Of a stretch of 64,000 bases of DNA, positions 39,901 through 49,190 are shown piece after piece. Source of the stretch: Actinophytocola sp. (lineage in GTDB: Bacteria; Actinomycetota; Actinomycetes; Mycobacteriales; Pseudonocardiaceae). Made by a program: the position numbers and the translations under genes. Within the stretch, counting starts at the first letter, position 1; every line of letters begins with the position of its first letter. The notes beneath the pieces are model-generated. The model was given only the letters and a program-made list of their open reading frames with translations, did no database searches and was not told the origin of the DNA. Location: NCBI GenBank assembly GCA_009377395.1, contig WHUB01000010.1, positions 1 through 64,000 on the forward strand, written 5' to 3'.

Positions 39901-41841
39901 ATGGCACGCACGCTGGCGGCGAAGCTGATCGAGTCACATCTGCGGGACGGCACGATGACGCCGGGCGAGGAGATCGCGCTCGGCATCGACCAGACGCTGA
40001 CCCAGGACGCCACCGGCACCCTGGTGATGCAGGAGCTGGAGGCGATCGGGCTGGACCGCACCCGCGCCGACGTCAGCGTCCAGTACGTCGACCACAACCT
40101 GCTGCAGGCCGACGAGCGCAACGCCGAGGACCACACGTTCCTTCGCTCGGCCTGCCGCCGCTACGGCCTCTGGTACTCCAAACCAGGCAACGGCGTCTCG
40201 CATCCCACCCACATGCAGCGCTTCGGCGTGCCCGGCGCCAGCATGGTCGGCTCCGACTCGCACACCCCGGCCGCCGGGTCGCTCGGCATGCTCGCCATCG
40301 GCACCGGCGGCCTCGACGTCGCCCGCGCGATCGCGGGGGAGCCGGTCCACCTGCGGATGCCCGAGATCTGGGGCGTGCGGCTGACCGGGAAGCTGCCGCC
40401 GTGGGTGTCGGCCAAGGACGTGATCCTCGAACTGCTGCGACGCCATTCGGTGTCCGGCGGCGTCAACCGGATCATCGAGTACCACGGCGACGGGCTGGCC
40501 GGGCTGTCCGCGATGGACCGGCACGTCATCGCCAATATGGGCGCCGAGCTGGGCGCGACCACGTCGGTGTTCCCCAGCGACGACGCGGTCGCCGAGTTCC
40601 TGCGCGCGCAGGACCGCGCGGACGACTTCGTGCCGCTGGCCGCCGACGAGGGCGCCGAGTACGACGTCACCGACGAGATCGACCTGAGCACGCTAGTGCC
40701 ACTGATCGCGCGGCCGTCCGCGCCGGACAACGTGGTGCCGGTGCGCGAGGTCGCGGGCACCCCGGTGAGCCAGGTCGTGATCGGCTCCTCGGCCAACCCC
40801 GGGCTGCGGGACTTCGCGATCGCGGCGGCCATGGTGCGCGGGCGGCAGACCGCCGACGGGCTCAGCTTCGACGTCAACCCGACCTCGCGGCAGATCTTCG
40901 CCGACCTCACCAAGATGGGCTCGACGTTCGAGCTGATCTCGGCGGGTGCGCGGATTCACCAGTCCGGCTGCATGGGCTGCATCGGCATGGGGCAGGCGCC
41001 CGCGGTCGGGCACAACTCGCTGCGCACCTTCCCGCGGAACTTCCCTGGGCGGTCGGGGACCAGGGAAGACTCCGTGTGGTTGTGCTCGCCGGAGACCGCC
41101 ACCGCTGCCGCGCTGACCGGCGAGATCACCGACCCGCGTGACCTCGGCATGGCCTGCCCCGAGCTGGCATTGCCGGAGCGGGCCTCGGTCGACACCGAGA
41201 TGATGGAGGCGCCGCTGCCGCCGGACCAGGCAGCGCGGGAGAAGCTGGTCAAGGGGCCGAACATCACCGCGCTGCCGGACTTCCCGCCGCTGCCGGACCG
41301 GATCGAGGCGCCGGTGCTGCTCGTCGTCGGTGACGACGTGTCGACCGACGAGATCTCCCCGGCGGGCGCGCGGGCGCTGCCGTTCCGCTCCAATGTGGAC
41401 AAGCTGGCCGACTTCACCTTCACCGTCATCGACCCGGACTACCCGGCGCGGGCGCGGTCCGCGTCCGAGGGCCACATCGTCGTCGGCGGCGCCAACTACG
41501 GCCAGGGGTCGTCGCGCGAGCACGCCGCCATCACGCCGCGCCACCTCGGGCTGCGGGCGGTGCTGGCGACGTCGTTCGCGCGGATCCACTGGCAGAACCT
41601 GGTGAACTTCGGCATCCTGCCGCTCGAGTTCGCCGATTCCGCCGACCACGACCGCATCGGCACCGGCGACGTCCTCGCGCTCGACGACGTGCGCGCCAGG
41701 CTGACCGACGCCGCCGAGATCACCGTCAGCAACACCACCAGGAACGAGACCTACGCCGTCCGGCACCGGCTGTCGACCCGCCAGGTCGACGCCGTGCTCG
41801 CCGGGGGCATCATCCCGCAGCTGGCTCGCCGGCCGAGTTGA
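39901..41841 (+). CDS. acn: Aconitate hydratase (short, Aquifex-type)
   Basis: 646 residues from ATG 39901; TTG 39868 is an alternative. VGSDSHTPAAGSLGMLAIGTGGLD and SGCMGCIGMGQAP carry the conserved Ser/His region and two of the three [4Fe-4S] cysteines, and the swivel domain ends with VGGANYGQGSSREHAA. This is the ~650-residue aconitase form with the domain order of mitochondrial-type enzymes. It interconverts citrate and isocitrate in the TCA cycle, though related homoaconitases cannot be excluded. Its last 32 bases overlap the convergent peptidase gene. Confidence 0.87.
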   Translation: MARTLAAKLIESHLRDGTMTPGEEIALGIDQTLTQDATGTLVMQELEAIGLDRTRADVSVQYVDHNLLQADERNAEDHTFLRSACRRYGLWYSKPGNGVSHPTHMQRFGVPGASMVGSDSHTPAAGSLGMLAIGTGGLDVARAIAGEPVHLRMPEIWGVRLTGKLPPWVSAKDVILELLRRHSVSGGVNRIIEYHGDGLAGLSAMDRHVIANMGAELGATTSVFPSDDAVAEFLRAQDRADDFVPLAADEGAEYDVTDEIDLSTLVPLIARPSAPDNVVPVREVAGTPVSQVVIGSSANPGLRDFAIAAAMVRGRQTADGLSFDVNPTSRQIFADLTKMGSTFELISAGARIHQSGCMGCIGMGQAPAVGHNSLRTFPRNFPGRSGTREDSVWLCSPETATAAALTGEITDPRDLGMACPELALPERASVDTEMMEAPLPPDQAAREKLVKGPNITALPDFPPLPDRIEAPVLLVVGDDVSTDEISPAGARALPFRSNVDKLADFTFTVIDPDYPARARSASEGHIVVGGANYGQGSSREHAAITPRHLGLRAVLATSFARIHWQNLVNFGILPLEFADSADHDRIGTGDVLALDDVRARLTDAAEITVSNTTRNETYAVRHRLSTRQVDAVLAGGIIPQLARRPS

Positions 41842-43927
41842 GGAACGTCAGCGTCAGGTCGGCCCGGGTACCGGGCGCGCCCGCCCAGTTGTGCACCTCG
41901 ACCCGGTAGTGCCCCGCCTCCGGCCGGCCCATCCGCAGCTGCTCGGAGCTCAGCGAGCCGGTGGCACCTTCGGCCAGGTCCTCGCTCCAGCTGCCGTCCG
42001 CCAGCTGCCGCTGCACGTACAGGTCGATATCGGCCGGCATCGACGGCATGGCGCCGACGATGAGGCTCGCGTTGTCGAAGTTCCGCTCGACGTCGAACTC
42101 GTAGTAGCCGACCGTGGCCGCGCTGCGCACCGGGCCGCCCAGCGCCGGGGTGACCGACGCGCGCTGCTCCGGCTGCGGTTCGCCCGGGTGCTTCGGCGCA
42201 CCGGGATCGAGCGGCACGTCGTCCGGCACCAGCGTCCGGTCGGTGACCACCGGCACCCGCAGCGCGGTCGCCTCCGGCCCGGTGAACACCGTGACCTGCG
42301 GGTCGACCGCGAAGGTCGGCACCTTGTCCGGGTCGGACGTCGTCACCCGCATCACCAGCCGGTGCCCCTCGCGCAGGTCGTGCGCCATCGCGAAGCCGGG
42401 CGGCGCCAGCTCGTACGGCACGCCGGGCATGGCCGGTGACGGTGTCGACAGGCCGGACCGCAGCTCGGGGTTGATCGCGAACTGGCTGATCCGCCGCCGC
42501 TCGCCGTCCGGTGACTCGTCGTAGAGATTGGCGATCAGGTGCACCCGGGGCGCGGTCGCCGAGGCGAGCAGGTCGAGCTGCGGCTGGCCGCCGAAGAGCG
42601 TGTCCTCGGTCATCGGCGCGGTGGCGAACTCGACGCCGCCGGTGCCCTGCGGGTCGGCGAACCCGGACGGGTCGCCGCTGAAGCTCGCCGAGCTCGGCCG
42701 CGCCGGAGCCGACGCGGCCAGCGCGCCGTCCGCCCTCGGGTACAGCGTCAGCATCCGCGCGCTGGCCGGGGGCCACTGGCTGTCCATGTGGATCTCGGTG
42801 CGGTCGCCGGTGCGGGCGCCCTCGAACGTGCCGTCGGAGAGGAACAGCTCGACGGCGGGGCCGGTCTGGACGTTGCGTTGCATCAGGTGCTTGTCGAACC
42901 AGGCGTGCAGCGCGTAGGTCCACTGGACGCCGCGCCGGTTCGGGCAGCAGTCGGAGCCGTGGTCCCACTGGCCGAGCCACAGCTTGTCGCCGTCGCGGCC
43001 GCCGCGCTCGGTGAACCACTCCATGCCCGCCACGCGGGCGGCGTTGTCGTTGACGCCGTGCACCATGAACACCGGGATGTCGGCGGCGGTCGCCTCGGCG
43101 GTCCAGTCGCGCTCGGCGTGCCAGTGGGTGTACGCGCCGGAGAGCTGCGCCTCACCGGCGGTCAGCGAGCTGTTCGGCAGCCCGCAGCCGGTCTCCTCGG
43201 GTTTCTGTCCGAAGTGCTCGCCGCCGGGCAGGTCCCGCTCCAGCGCGAGCTGCTCATAGGCCTCCATCGGCCCGGCCCATTGCAGGAAGTACGGCACTCC
43301 GGCTTGGAACTGGTGGTCGTACATGGTCGCGAGCCCCGCGCTGGGCACGATCGTCTCGAGCCCCTCCGGGTTCATCGCCGCCGCCAGCGACGGCGTCGAG
43401 CCGACGTAGGAGTGCCCGGTCATGCCGACCCGGCCGTTGGACCAGTCCTGGCTCGCCGCCCACTCGACGACGGTCTCGAGGTCCTTGGCGTCGTTCGGGC
43501 CGAGATGATCGAGGCAGCCGTCCGACAGCCCGGTGCCGCGCAGGTCCATCATCACCACGGCGTAGCCCTTGGGGGCGAAGTAACCGGTCAGGCCGATCGG
43601 CTCGCCCTCGTCGTCGCGCGGCCCCGGCAGGATGCGCGTGCCCTCCCGGTCGGCGAGCGTGCCGTGGTACGGGCTCGACTCCAGGATCACCGGCCACTGG
43701 CCGGGCCGCTTCGGCTTGGTGACCTCGATGTGGACCTCGACGCCGTCGTGCATCGGGATCTCGTACTTGGTCTTGACGGTCTCGTAGCGGTCGGTGCTGA
43801 GCCGGGGGATCCCGGTGTAGTCGAACGCCTTCGACTCGGACGTGGTGCCTGCGGCGGGGGTGGCGGAGGTGACCGCCACCAGCAGGGCCGCGAACAGCGC
43901 CACCACGCGGGCTGCCATCGAGGTCAT
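41810..43927 (-). CDS. Secreted S15-type CocE/NonD hydrolase (X-Pro dipeptidyl-peptidase family)
   Basis: 705 residues. A signal peptide (~1-28, VVALFAALLVAVTSATPAAG) precedes an alpha/beta hydrolase domain with nucleophile GHSYVG (~170), an Asp candidate in GVNDNAA and a His in WDHGSDC (~350), then the jelly-roll domain of the family and an extra ~130-residue beta-rich C-terminal domain (YYEFDVERNFDNASLIVG to the end). Likely a secreted dipeptidyl-peptidase or esterase. AAAAGGACC serves as the ribosome binding site and is inside a hairpin (43931-43966). Converges with aconitase. Confidence 0.85.
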   Translation of the reverse strand: MTSMAARVVALFAALLVAVTSATPAAGTTSESKAFDYTGIPRLSTDRYETVKTKYEIPMHDGVEVHIEVTKPKRPGQWPVILESSPYHGTLADREGTRILPGPRDDEGEPIGLTGYFAPKGYAVVMMDLRGTGLSDGCLDHLGPNDAKDLETVVEWAASQDWSNGRVGMTGHSYVGSTPSLAAAMNPEGLETIVPSAGLATMYDHQFQAGVPYFLQWAGPMEAYEQLALERDLPGGEHFGQKPEETGCGLPNSSLTAGEAQLSGAYTHWHAERDWTAEATAADIPVFMVHGVNDNAARVAGMEWFTERGGRDGDKLWLGQWDHGSDCCPNRRGVQWTYALHAWFDKHLMQRNVQTGPAVELFLSDGTFEGARTGDRTEIHMDSQWPPASARMLTLYPRADGALAASAPARPSSASFSGDPSGFADPQGTGGVEFATAPMTEDTLFGGQPQLDLLASATAPRVHLIANLYDESPDGERRRISQFAINPELRSGLSTPSPAMPGVPYELAPPGFAMAHDLREGHRLVMRVTTSDPDKVPTFAVDPQVTVFTGPEATALRVPVVTDRTLVPDDVPLDPGAPKHPGEPQPEQRASVTPALGGPVRSAATVGYYEFDVERNFDNASLIVGAMPSMPADIDLYVQRQLADGSWSEDLAEGATGSLSSEQLRMGRPEAGHYRVEVHNWAGAPGTRADLTLTFLNSAGEPAAG

Positions 43928-43930
43928 CGG

Positions 43931-43966
43931 TGGTCCTTTTCATGCCGGTTACGGATGAAAGGACCA
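43931..43966 (-). promoter_or_regulatory. Hairpin that could bury the peptidase ribosome binding site
   Basis: On the plus strand TGGTCCTTTTCAT (43931-43943) pairs with ATGAAAGGACCA (43955-43966), 12 pairs with one bulged base and an 11-base loop. The ribosome binding site AAAAGGACCA of the leftward peptidase gene is entirely within one arm, and the start codon is three bases beyond. No T-run follows, so a translational switch or a repressor site is more likely than a terminator. A second short pair, ACCAC (43970-43974) and GTGGT (43983-43987), lies just upstream. Confidence 0.5.
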
Positions 43967-44016
43967 ACGACCACCCGATCGAGTGGTAACGCGGAATATG
44001 AAAGAAAGTCCGGACT

Positions 44017-44679
44017 TCAGTGCGGCGTCTTGGTCTCCGGCTCCGGTTGCTCCGCGCCGACGGCCTCGGCCACCGCGCCCGACTTCTTGCGCTTGATCAG
44101 CATGACCAGCCCGAACACCACCGCCAGCAGGATCAGCACCACCCAGCTGCCCTTGCCGATGGCGCTCTCCAGCCACTTCGCCGACTCGCCGAGCGCCGCG
44201 CCGATGCCGATGTGCAGCGCGCACCACACCGAGCCCGCGATCCCGGCCGCGGGCAGGAACTTCCGGTACGGCAGCCCGGCCGCGCCCGCCGCCGCGGGCA
44301 CCAGCGTGCGCATCACCGGCAGGAAGATCGCGATCATCACCGCGATCGCGCCCCGGCGGCGCAGGAACCCGACGGCGTTGTCCCAGGACTCGGCGCCGTG
44401 CCGACGCACCACCTTGGTCTGCCGCAGCTTCGGGCCGAAGTACCTGCCGATCAGGTAGCCGACGGTGTAGCCGAGCAGCGCGCAGGCGGTGGTGATGATC
44501 CACATCAGCAGGAACTTGGGCACCGAGTTGGCCGTGGTGCCGAGGATGAACAGGCCGGTCTCGCCGGGTGCGATGAAACCGAGGCCGAGCGTCGTCTCGC
44601 CGAACACCATCAGGCCCGCGCCGACGAGCAGCAGCGCGGGCGGCAGCTCGGCCAGCCAGGTGAGGAAGTCAGTGATCAC
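44017..44679 (-). CDS. DedA family membrane protein
   Basis: 220 residues from GTG 44679, preceded by GAAGGA. FGETTLGLGFIAPGET, GYTVGYLIGRYFG and FLPVMRTLVPAAAGAAGLPYRKFL are DedA/VTT signatures, with four or five membrane helices and a charged C-terminal tail. The family includes undecaprenyl-phosphate or phospholipid flippases that recycle carrier lipid. It lies between lipA and the S15 peptidase. Confidence 0.88.
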   Translation of the reverse strand: MITDFLTWLAELPPALLLVGAGLMVFGETTLGLGFIAPGETGLFILGTTANSVPKFLLMWIITTACALLGYTVGYLIGRYFGPKLRQTKVVRRHGAESWDNAVGFLRRRGAIAVMIAIFLPVMRTLVPAAAGAAGLPYRKFLPAAGIAGSVWCALHIGIGAALGESAKWLESAIGKGSWVVLILLAVVFGLVMLIKRKKSGAVAEAVGAEQPEPETKTPH

Positions 44680-44714
44680 GAGAGTCCTTCGCTGGTCGTA
44701 CCGGCGCGGTCGGG

Positions 44715-45719
44715 TCAGCGGCTCAGCAAGGAGCTCGCTTCCTGGGCCGCGGGGCCCGCCTCGGTCAGGTGCGCCAGGTTCTCCGGCAGCTCCTCGCCGC
44801 GGTGCCGCTTCGTCTGCGCGTACAGCCTGCCCGCCCGGTACGACGACCGCACCAGCGGGCCCGCCATGACCCCGGCGAAGCCGATCTCCTCGGCCTTGCG
44901 GGAGTGCTCGACGAACTCCTCCGGCTTCACCCAGCGGTCGACGGGGTGGTGCCGCACGCTGGGCCGCAGGTACTGCGTGATGGTCAGGATCTCGCAGCCC
45001 GCCTCGTGCAGGTCGCGCAGGGCGGGCTCGACCTCGTCCGGCGTCTCGCCCATGCCGAGGATCAGGTTCGACTTCGTCACCAGGCCCGCCTCGCGTGCCC
45101 TGGTGAGCACCTCCAGCGAGCGGGCGTAGCGGAAGCCAGGCCGGATCTGGCGGAAGATGCGCGGCACCGTCTCGGTGTTGTGCGCCAGCACCTCGGGTTC
45201 CGCGCCGAACACCTCGGCGAGCTGGTCCGGGTCGGCGTTGAAGTCCGGGATGAGCAGCTCGACACCGGTGCCGGGGTTGAGCCGGTGGATCTGCCGCACG
45301 GTCTCGGCGTAGAGCCAGGCGCCGCCATCGTCGAGGTCGTCGCGGGCGACACCGGTCACCGTCGAGTAGCGCAGCCCCATCGCCTGCACGCTCTCGGCGA
45401 CCTTGCGTGGCTCGTCGGTGTCCAGCGGGGCGGGCTTGCCGGTGTCGATCTGGCAGAAGTCGCACCGCCGGGTGCACTGGTCGCCGCCGATGAGGAAGGT
45501 GGCCTCGCGGTCCTCCCAGCACTCGTAGATGTTGGGGCAGCCTGCCTCCTCGCACACGGTGTGCAGGCCTTCGCGGCGGACCAGTCCCTTGAGCTCGGTG
45601 TACTCCGGCCCCATCTTGGCCCGGGTCTTGATCCAGGACGGCTTCTTCTCGATGGGCGTCTGGCTGTTGCGGACTTCTAGTCGCAACAGCTTCCTGCCCT
45701 CAGGTGCGGGTGCGCTCAC
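44715..45719 (-). CDS. lipA: Lipoyl synthase
   Basis: 334 residues. Radical-SAM cysteines C82-x3-C86-x2-C89 and the auxiliary cluster C56-x4-C61-x5-C67 are both complete, and the C-terminal SSYRAG provides the serine ligand. It inserts two sulfurs into octanoyl groups bound to the E2 subunits of 2-oxoacid dehydrogenases. GTG start at 45719. The presence of lipB and sucB within 7 kb makes a lipoylation block, though two SDRs and an unknown gene are interposed. Confidence 0.97.
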   Translation of the reverse strand: MSAPAPEGRKLLRLEVRNSQTPIEKKPSWIKTRAKMGPEYTELKGLVRREGLHTVCEEAGCPNIYECWEDREATFLIGGDQCTRRCDFCQIDTGKPAPLDTDEPRKVAESVQAMGLRYSTVTGVARDDLDDGGAWLYAETVRQIHRLNPGTGVELLIPDFNADPDQLAEVFGAEPEVLAHNTETVPRIFRQIRPGFRYARSLEVLTRAREAGLVTKSNLILGMGETPDEVEPALRDLHEAGCEILTITQYLRPSVRHHPVDRWVKPEEFVEHSRKAEEIGFAGVMAGPLVRSSYRAGRLYAQTKRHRGEELPENLAHLTEAGPAAQEASSLLSR

Positions 45720-45740
45720 ACCCTCACCCTACCGACCATG

Positions 45741-46706
45741 TCAGCCGAGGTCGGGCACGATCCCGGTCAGCCGCTGCGTCAGTGACCAGAGTCGCTCCCG
45801 GGTCGTGGCGTCCCGCGCCGGTCGCAGCGGCTTCACCCGGGTCGGTGACCCCTTCATCTGCCGGAACCCGTCGGGTCCGAGGTAGTCGCCGCCGGCGACG
45901 TCCGGTGCGGTCGCGGCGTAGAGCTGGGGGAGTGTGCCGTTGCGCACATCCTGCGCGACGAACCGGTCGCCGATCGCGCTGCCCGCGCGCAGCGCGCCCG
46001 CGATGAGCGGGTTGCGGTAGCTGCCGGCCATGTTCGACGTCAGGTTGGTCGCGGTGTAGCCGGGATGGGCGGCGACGCTGATCACCGGATCCCCGGTGGC
46101 GCGCAGCCGCGCGTCCAGCTCCAGCGCGAACACCTGGTTGGCGAGCTTGGCCTGGCCGTAGGCGCTGGCCGGGTCGTAACGGCGGTGCTCGAAGTTCGGG
46201 TCGTCGGCGTCGATCGTGCCCCGTGTGGCCGCGATGCTGGACACGGTGACGACGCGCGCCGGGGCCTCGGGCGTCCCGCCCCCGCGCAGCGCGGGCAGCA
46301 GCAGCCAGGTGAGTGCGGCGTGGCCGACGTGGTTGGTGCCGAACTGGGTCTCGAAGCCGTCGGTGGTCCTGCCCTTCGGCGTGGCCATCACCCCGGCGTT
46401 GTTGACCAGCAGGTGCAGCGCGTCGCCGGTGAGCTCGCGGATGCGGGCCGCCGCGGACTTGACCGAGTCGAGGCTGGCGAGGTCCAGCTCGACCAGCTCG
46501 GGAGCCGGTCCGGTCGCGGCTCGGGTGACCTCGGCGAGCGCGTCCCCGCCGCGTTCGGGCGAGCGACACGCCAGCAGCACGCGAGCGCCCTTGCCTGCCA
46601 GCACGACAGCCGTGCGGAGTCCGAGCCCGGAGTTGGCGCCGGTGACGACGACGGTGCGGCCGTGCTGGTCGGGAACGTCCGACTCCTGCCATCCACTACT
46701 AGCCAT
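45741..46706 (-). CDS. Short-chain dehydrogenase, retinol-dehydrogenase-like
   Basis: 321 residues from ATG 46706 (MASSGWQESDVPDQHGR). TGANSGLG (~23-30) is the NADP loop, NNAGVMA and the active-site SSIA...Y-GQ-AKLAN (Tyr-x3-Lys as YGQAK) are present. The frame stays open upstream into the 21-bp repeat array but that extension is repeat-derived and rejected. Oxidises or reduces an unidentified lipophilic alcohol/ketone. Ends 21 bases before lipA starts. Confidence 0.85.
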   Translation of the reverse strand: MASSGWQESDVPDQHGRTVVVTGANSGLGLRTAVVLAGKGARVLLACRSPERGGDALAEVTRAATGPAPELVELDLASLDSVKSAAARIRELTGDALHLLVNNAGVMATPKGRTTDGFETQFGTNHVGHAALTWLLLPALRGGGTPEAPARVVTVSSIAATRGTIDADDPNFEHRRYDPASAYGQAKLANQVFALELDARLRATGDPVISVAAHPGYTATNLTSNMAGSYRNPLIAGALRAGSAIGDRFVAQDVRNGTLPQLYAATAPDVAGGDYLGPDGFRQMKGSPTRVKPLRPARDATTRERLWSLTQRLTGIVPDLG

Positions 46707-46740
46707 GCGCCTGACCCTACTCGTCAGTACCTTCCGGTGC

Positions 46741-46845
46741 GCTGTGTCCTGCATTGGTGCCGTTGTGTTCGGCATTCAGGACGTCGGGAATGCTCAACAC
46801 AACGTCCTGGAGGCAGGACACGACGCCCTGGGCGCAGGACACGAC
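46741..46845. repeat. 21-bp-period minisatellite, five units with internal inversion
   Basis: Five consecutive 21-base units: 46741-46761 and 46762-46782 carry GTGT(C/T)C on the plus strand, and 46783-46803, 46804-46824 and 46825-46845 carry the reverse complement (AACAC, GGACAC, GGACAC). Units two and three are near-perfect inverted copies (17 of 21), so the array can fold on itself. It begins one base past the stop codon of the leftward gene at 46847. The unit at 46825-46845 matches one at 61243-61263 in 20 of 21 positions when reverse-complemented. Confidence 0.88.
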
Positions 46846-46846
46846 G

Positions 46847-47368
46847 TCAGCTGGCGACGGAGAGGCGGCGGGATGCGCGGCGGCCGCGGTCCGGGACCGC
46901 GCCGAGGTGGCGGGTGAGGGCGAGGAAGGACGCGCCGATCTTGGTGATTTCGGCGGTCGGCTCGTACGGGCTGGCGAGGCCGGACGCCAGCGCGAGCATC
47001 CGCTGCTCCGCCTCGGCCGCAGGCAGCAGCGCACCGGGGTGGGTCTCGATCCCGGCGTCGAGTACCGCGCGCAGCGTGGCGTGCTCGGTCGCCGTCTGCC
47101 GCCATGCCGCCCCGACCCGGTCGGGCAGGTCGGTATCGACATCGGGGTCGTGACCGTCCTCCGGCGCGGCGGCCACCGCGCGGAGCTGTCCGCCCAGCAG
47201 CAGGATCCATCGGTAGTACAGCGCGAGCAACAGCTGCTGCTCGGTGCCGAAGAGTTCGGCGGCGCGCTCGATCTCGGCGAAGGGCAGCTGACCGTCGCCC
47301 TCGCGCGCGGCGCGGCTGATGACATCGCGCAGCACATCTCGGCGCGCGTAATAATCGTTCCAGCTCAT
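46847..47368 (-). CDS. Conserved-looking protein of unknown function
   Basis: 173 residues from ATG 47368 (MSWNDYYARRDVL), preceded by GGGGAA; the frame upstream of it is rejected. It appears all-helical: an acidic N-terminal helix pair, a hydrophobic segment LLLALYYRWILLLGGQL (~41-57), then several amphipathic helices with HATLRAVLDAG and a basic tail. No catalytic motif or signal peptide is evident. It stands alone between an SDR and the repeat array; codon use is normal for the window. Confidence 0.65.
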   Translation of the reverse strand: MSWNDYYARRDVLRDVISRAAREGDGQLPFAEIERAAELFGTEQQLLLALYYRWILLLGGQLRAVAAAPEDGHDPDVDTDLPDRVGAAWRQTATEHATLRAVLDAGIETHPGALLPAAEAEQRMLALASGLASPYEPTAEITKIGASFLALTRHLGAVPDRGRRASRRLSVAS

Positions 47369-47623
47369 AACTGTTCCCCAAAAGTGACGCACAGCATGGA
47401 AAGGGTCATTCTGTGACCCACCACATGACTGTGGCATTGTCAGACGGAATTGGATGTCCGGACTGCCTCGAAACTACCATGACCGGCCCGGATCCCGCCG
47501 GTATGTGAGCTGTGACGGTCGCGACAAAGCCAGGTCGACGCTGCCGGAATAGTGTTTCGCGACTATTTCCCAAAAATGTGAACGCGCGATTTACGGCAGG
47601 TTATCGTTTTCTTTTCGCCGGTG
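47369..47623. other. Intergenic region
   Basis: 255 bases between the unknown gene's start and the stop of the next SDR. It is AT-richer than average (for example near 47430-47460 and 47553-47615, with TTTTCTTTTCGCC on the plus strand), suggesting a promoter for the leftward unknown gene. No tRNA, clear terminator or small gene seen. Confidence 0.4.
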
Positions 47624-48316
47624 TCACGCCTTGCCGTAGACCGGCACGTGCGCGCCGCTGACGACGCCCGAATCGCCCGAACACAGAAACAGCAGCACAC
47701 GCCCGATTTCGGCGGGGGAGACCCAGTTGGTGTAATCGGCGTTGGGCTGGCTCGCCCGGTTCGCCGGGGTGTCGATGACGCTCGGCAGCACCGCGTTGAC
47801 GCGCACGTTGTCGCGCTTGTACTCGGCGGCCATGGCGTCCACAAGGGACAGTACGGCGGCCTTGCCGGTGATGTAGCCCGCCGCGCCGGAGAACGGCTTC
47901 AGCGCTGCCCGGCTCGACACGCACGCGATCGAGCCGCCGCCGTTCTCGATGAGATGCGGCAGCGCCGCCTGGCTGGTCAGGTACGTCGGCCGCAGGTTGA
48001 GCCGGAGCTGCTGCTCGAACTCGGCCACGTCGGTCTCGTGCACCCGCCCGCCCATCGCGAAGCCGCCGACGAGGTTCACCACTGCTCGCAGCGGCGCCTC
48101 GTCGTCGGCCGCGGCCTGCTTGGCCGCCTGCTGGGCGTCGGCGGCCTCGAACAGGTCCGCCCGCACGGTGTGCAGGTTCTCGTGCTCGGGCAGCCGGCCG
48201 AGCTCGTCCTCCGCCAGCCACGGCACGACGACGCGCCAGCCCGCGTCCAGGAACGCGGTGGTCACGCCCGTGCCGAGCCCGCCGCTGCCGCCGGTGATCA
48301 GTGCTGTCGTACCCAT
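47624..48316 (-). CDS. Short-chain dehydrogenase/reductase
   Basis: 230 residues from ATG 48316 (MGTTALITGGSGGLG); ATG 48328 is equally possible. TGGSGGLG binds the cofactor, NLVGGFAMGG stands at the NNAG position, and SSRAAL...Y-ITG-K supplies the Ser/Tyr/Lys set. C-terminal LFLCSGDSGVVSGAHVPVYG is normal for FabG-like enzymes. Sits 20 bases after lipB. Substrate unknown. Confidence 0.85.
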   Translation of the reverse strand: MGTTALITGGSGGLGTGVTTAFLDAGWRVVVPWLAEDELGRLPEHENLHTVRADLFEAADAQQAAKQAAADDEAPLRAVVNLVGGFAMGGRVHETDVAEFEQQLRLNLRPTYLTSQAALPHLIENGGGSIACVSSRAALKPFSGAAGYITGKAAVLSLVDAMAAEYKRDNVRVNAVLPSVIDTPANRASQPNADYTNWVSPAEIGRVLLFLCSGDSGVVSGAHVPVYGKA

Positions 48317-48336
48317 TGGCGCCCCCATGGTGGTCG

Positions 48337-49077
48337 TCAGCTTCGCGTCGGTGTGGCCTCGGCTGCCTGCTCCTCGTCCTGGCCGGGCAGCCAGCGGTCG
48401 TCGCTGACCGGCAGGTCGCCGTCGAGCGCGGCGAGCACGGCGTCCCGCGCCACCGGCAGCACCTCGGCCACCGTGACGTCCCTGCCCAGCTCGGCCGACA
48501 GCGACGTCACCCCGGCGTCGACGATGCCACAGGGCACGATCCTGCCGAACGCGCCGAGATCGGCGTTGCAGTTGATCTCGAACCCGTGCATGGTGACGCC
48601 GCGTTGCACCCGGATGCCGATCGCGGCGATCTTGCGCGCCGGTCGCATGCCGTCGGCGGGCAGCCACACGCCGCTGCGCCCGCGCACCCGGCCGGTGGTG
48701 ACGCCGAACGAGGCGCAGACGTCGATCAGCCCCTCCTCGAGCCGCCGCACGAAGTCGACGACGTCGATCGGGTCGGTCAGCTTGACGATCGGGTACCCGA
48801 CGAGCTGGCCGGGACCGTGCCAGGTGATCTTGCCGCCGCGGTCGACGTCGATCACCGGGGTGCCGTCGAGCGGTCGTTCGTGGGCCTCGGTGCGCTTGCC
48901 CGCCGTGTACACCGACGGGTGTTCGAGCAGCAACATGGTGTCGCGGCCGGCGCCGTCGGCCCGGGCCGACGCCAGCTCGCGCTGCCGCTCCCATGCCTCG
49001 GTGTAGTCGATGGTGCCGACGGACAGGACCTCGACCGGGTCGGTGGCCGCGCGGCAGCTGGATCGTGCGTTGCTCAC
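48337..49077 (-). CDS. lipB: Octanoyltransferase
   Basis: 246 residues. [18 protein letters not shown] is the family signature, and the acyl-transfer pair is K149 (KIAAIGI) and C183 (VPCGI). It moves octanoate from ACP to lipoyl domains, after which LipA adds sulfur. GTG 49077 start. The C-terminal ~20 residues ([15 protein letters not shown]) are an extra acidic tail. The order TIGR01777 gene, lipB matches that in mycobacteria. Confidence 0.96.
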   Translation of the reverse strand: MSNARSSCRAATDPVEVLSVGTIDYTEAWERQRELASARADGAGRDTMLLLEHPSVYTAGKRTEAHERPLDGTPVIDVDRGGKITWHGPGQLVGYPIVKLTDPIDVVDFVRRLEEGLIDVCASFGVTTGRVRGRSGVWLPADGMRPARKIAAIGIRVQRGVTMHGFEINCNADLGAFGRIVPCGIVDAGVTSLSAELGRDVTVAEVLPVARDAVLAALDGDLPVSDDRWLPGQDEEQAAEATPTRS

Positions 49078-49190
49078 GCTGCTGAGGCTACCAAGAAGAC
49101 CGAAAGCAAGCGGGCTGGCACATTGGCATGACCTGCCAGTTCGGCTTGGTTTCGGTCGGATTGGTATCTACCGGCACAGTCCTCGTCGTG

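Noticed and set aside
46707-46775. Earlier start for the SDR at 45741-46706
   Set aside because: The extra N-terminal residues are encoded by the 21-bp repeat and precede the normal SDR start; ATG 46706 fits the family.
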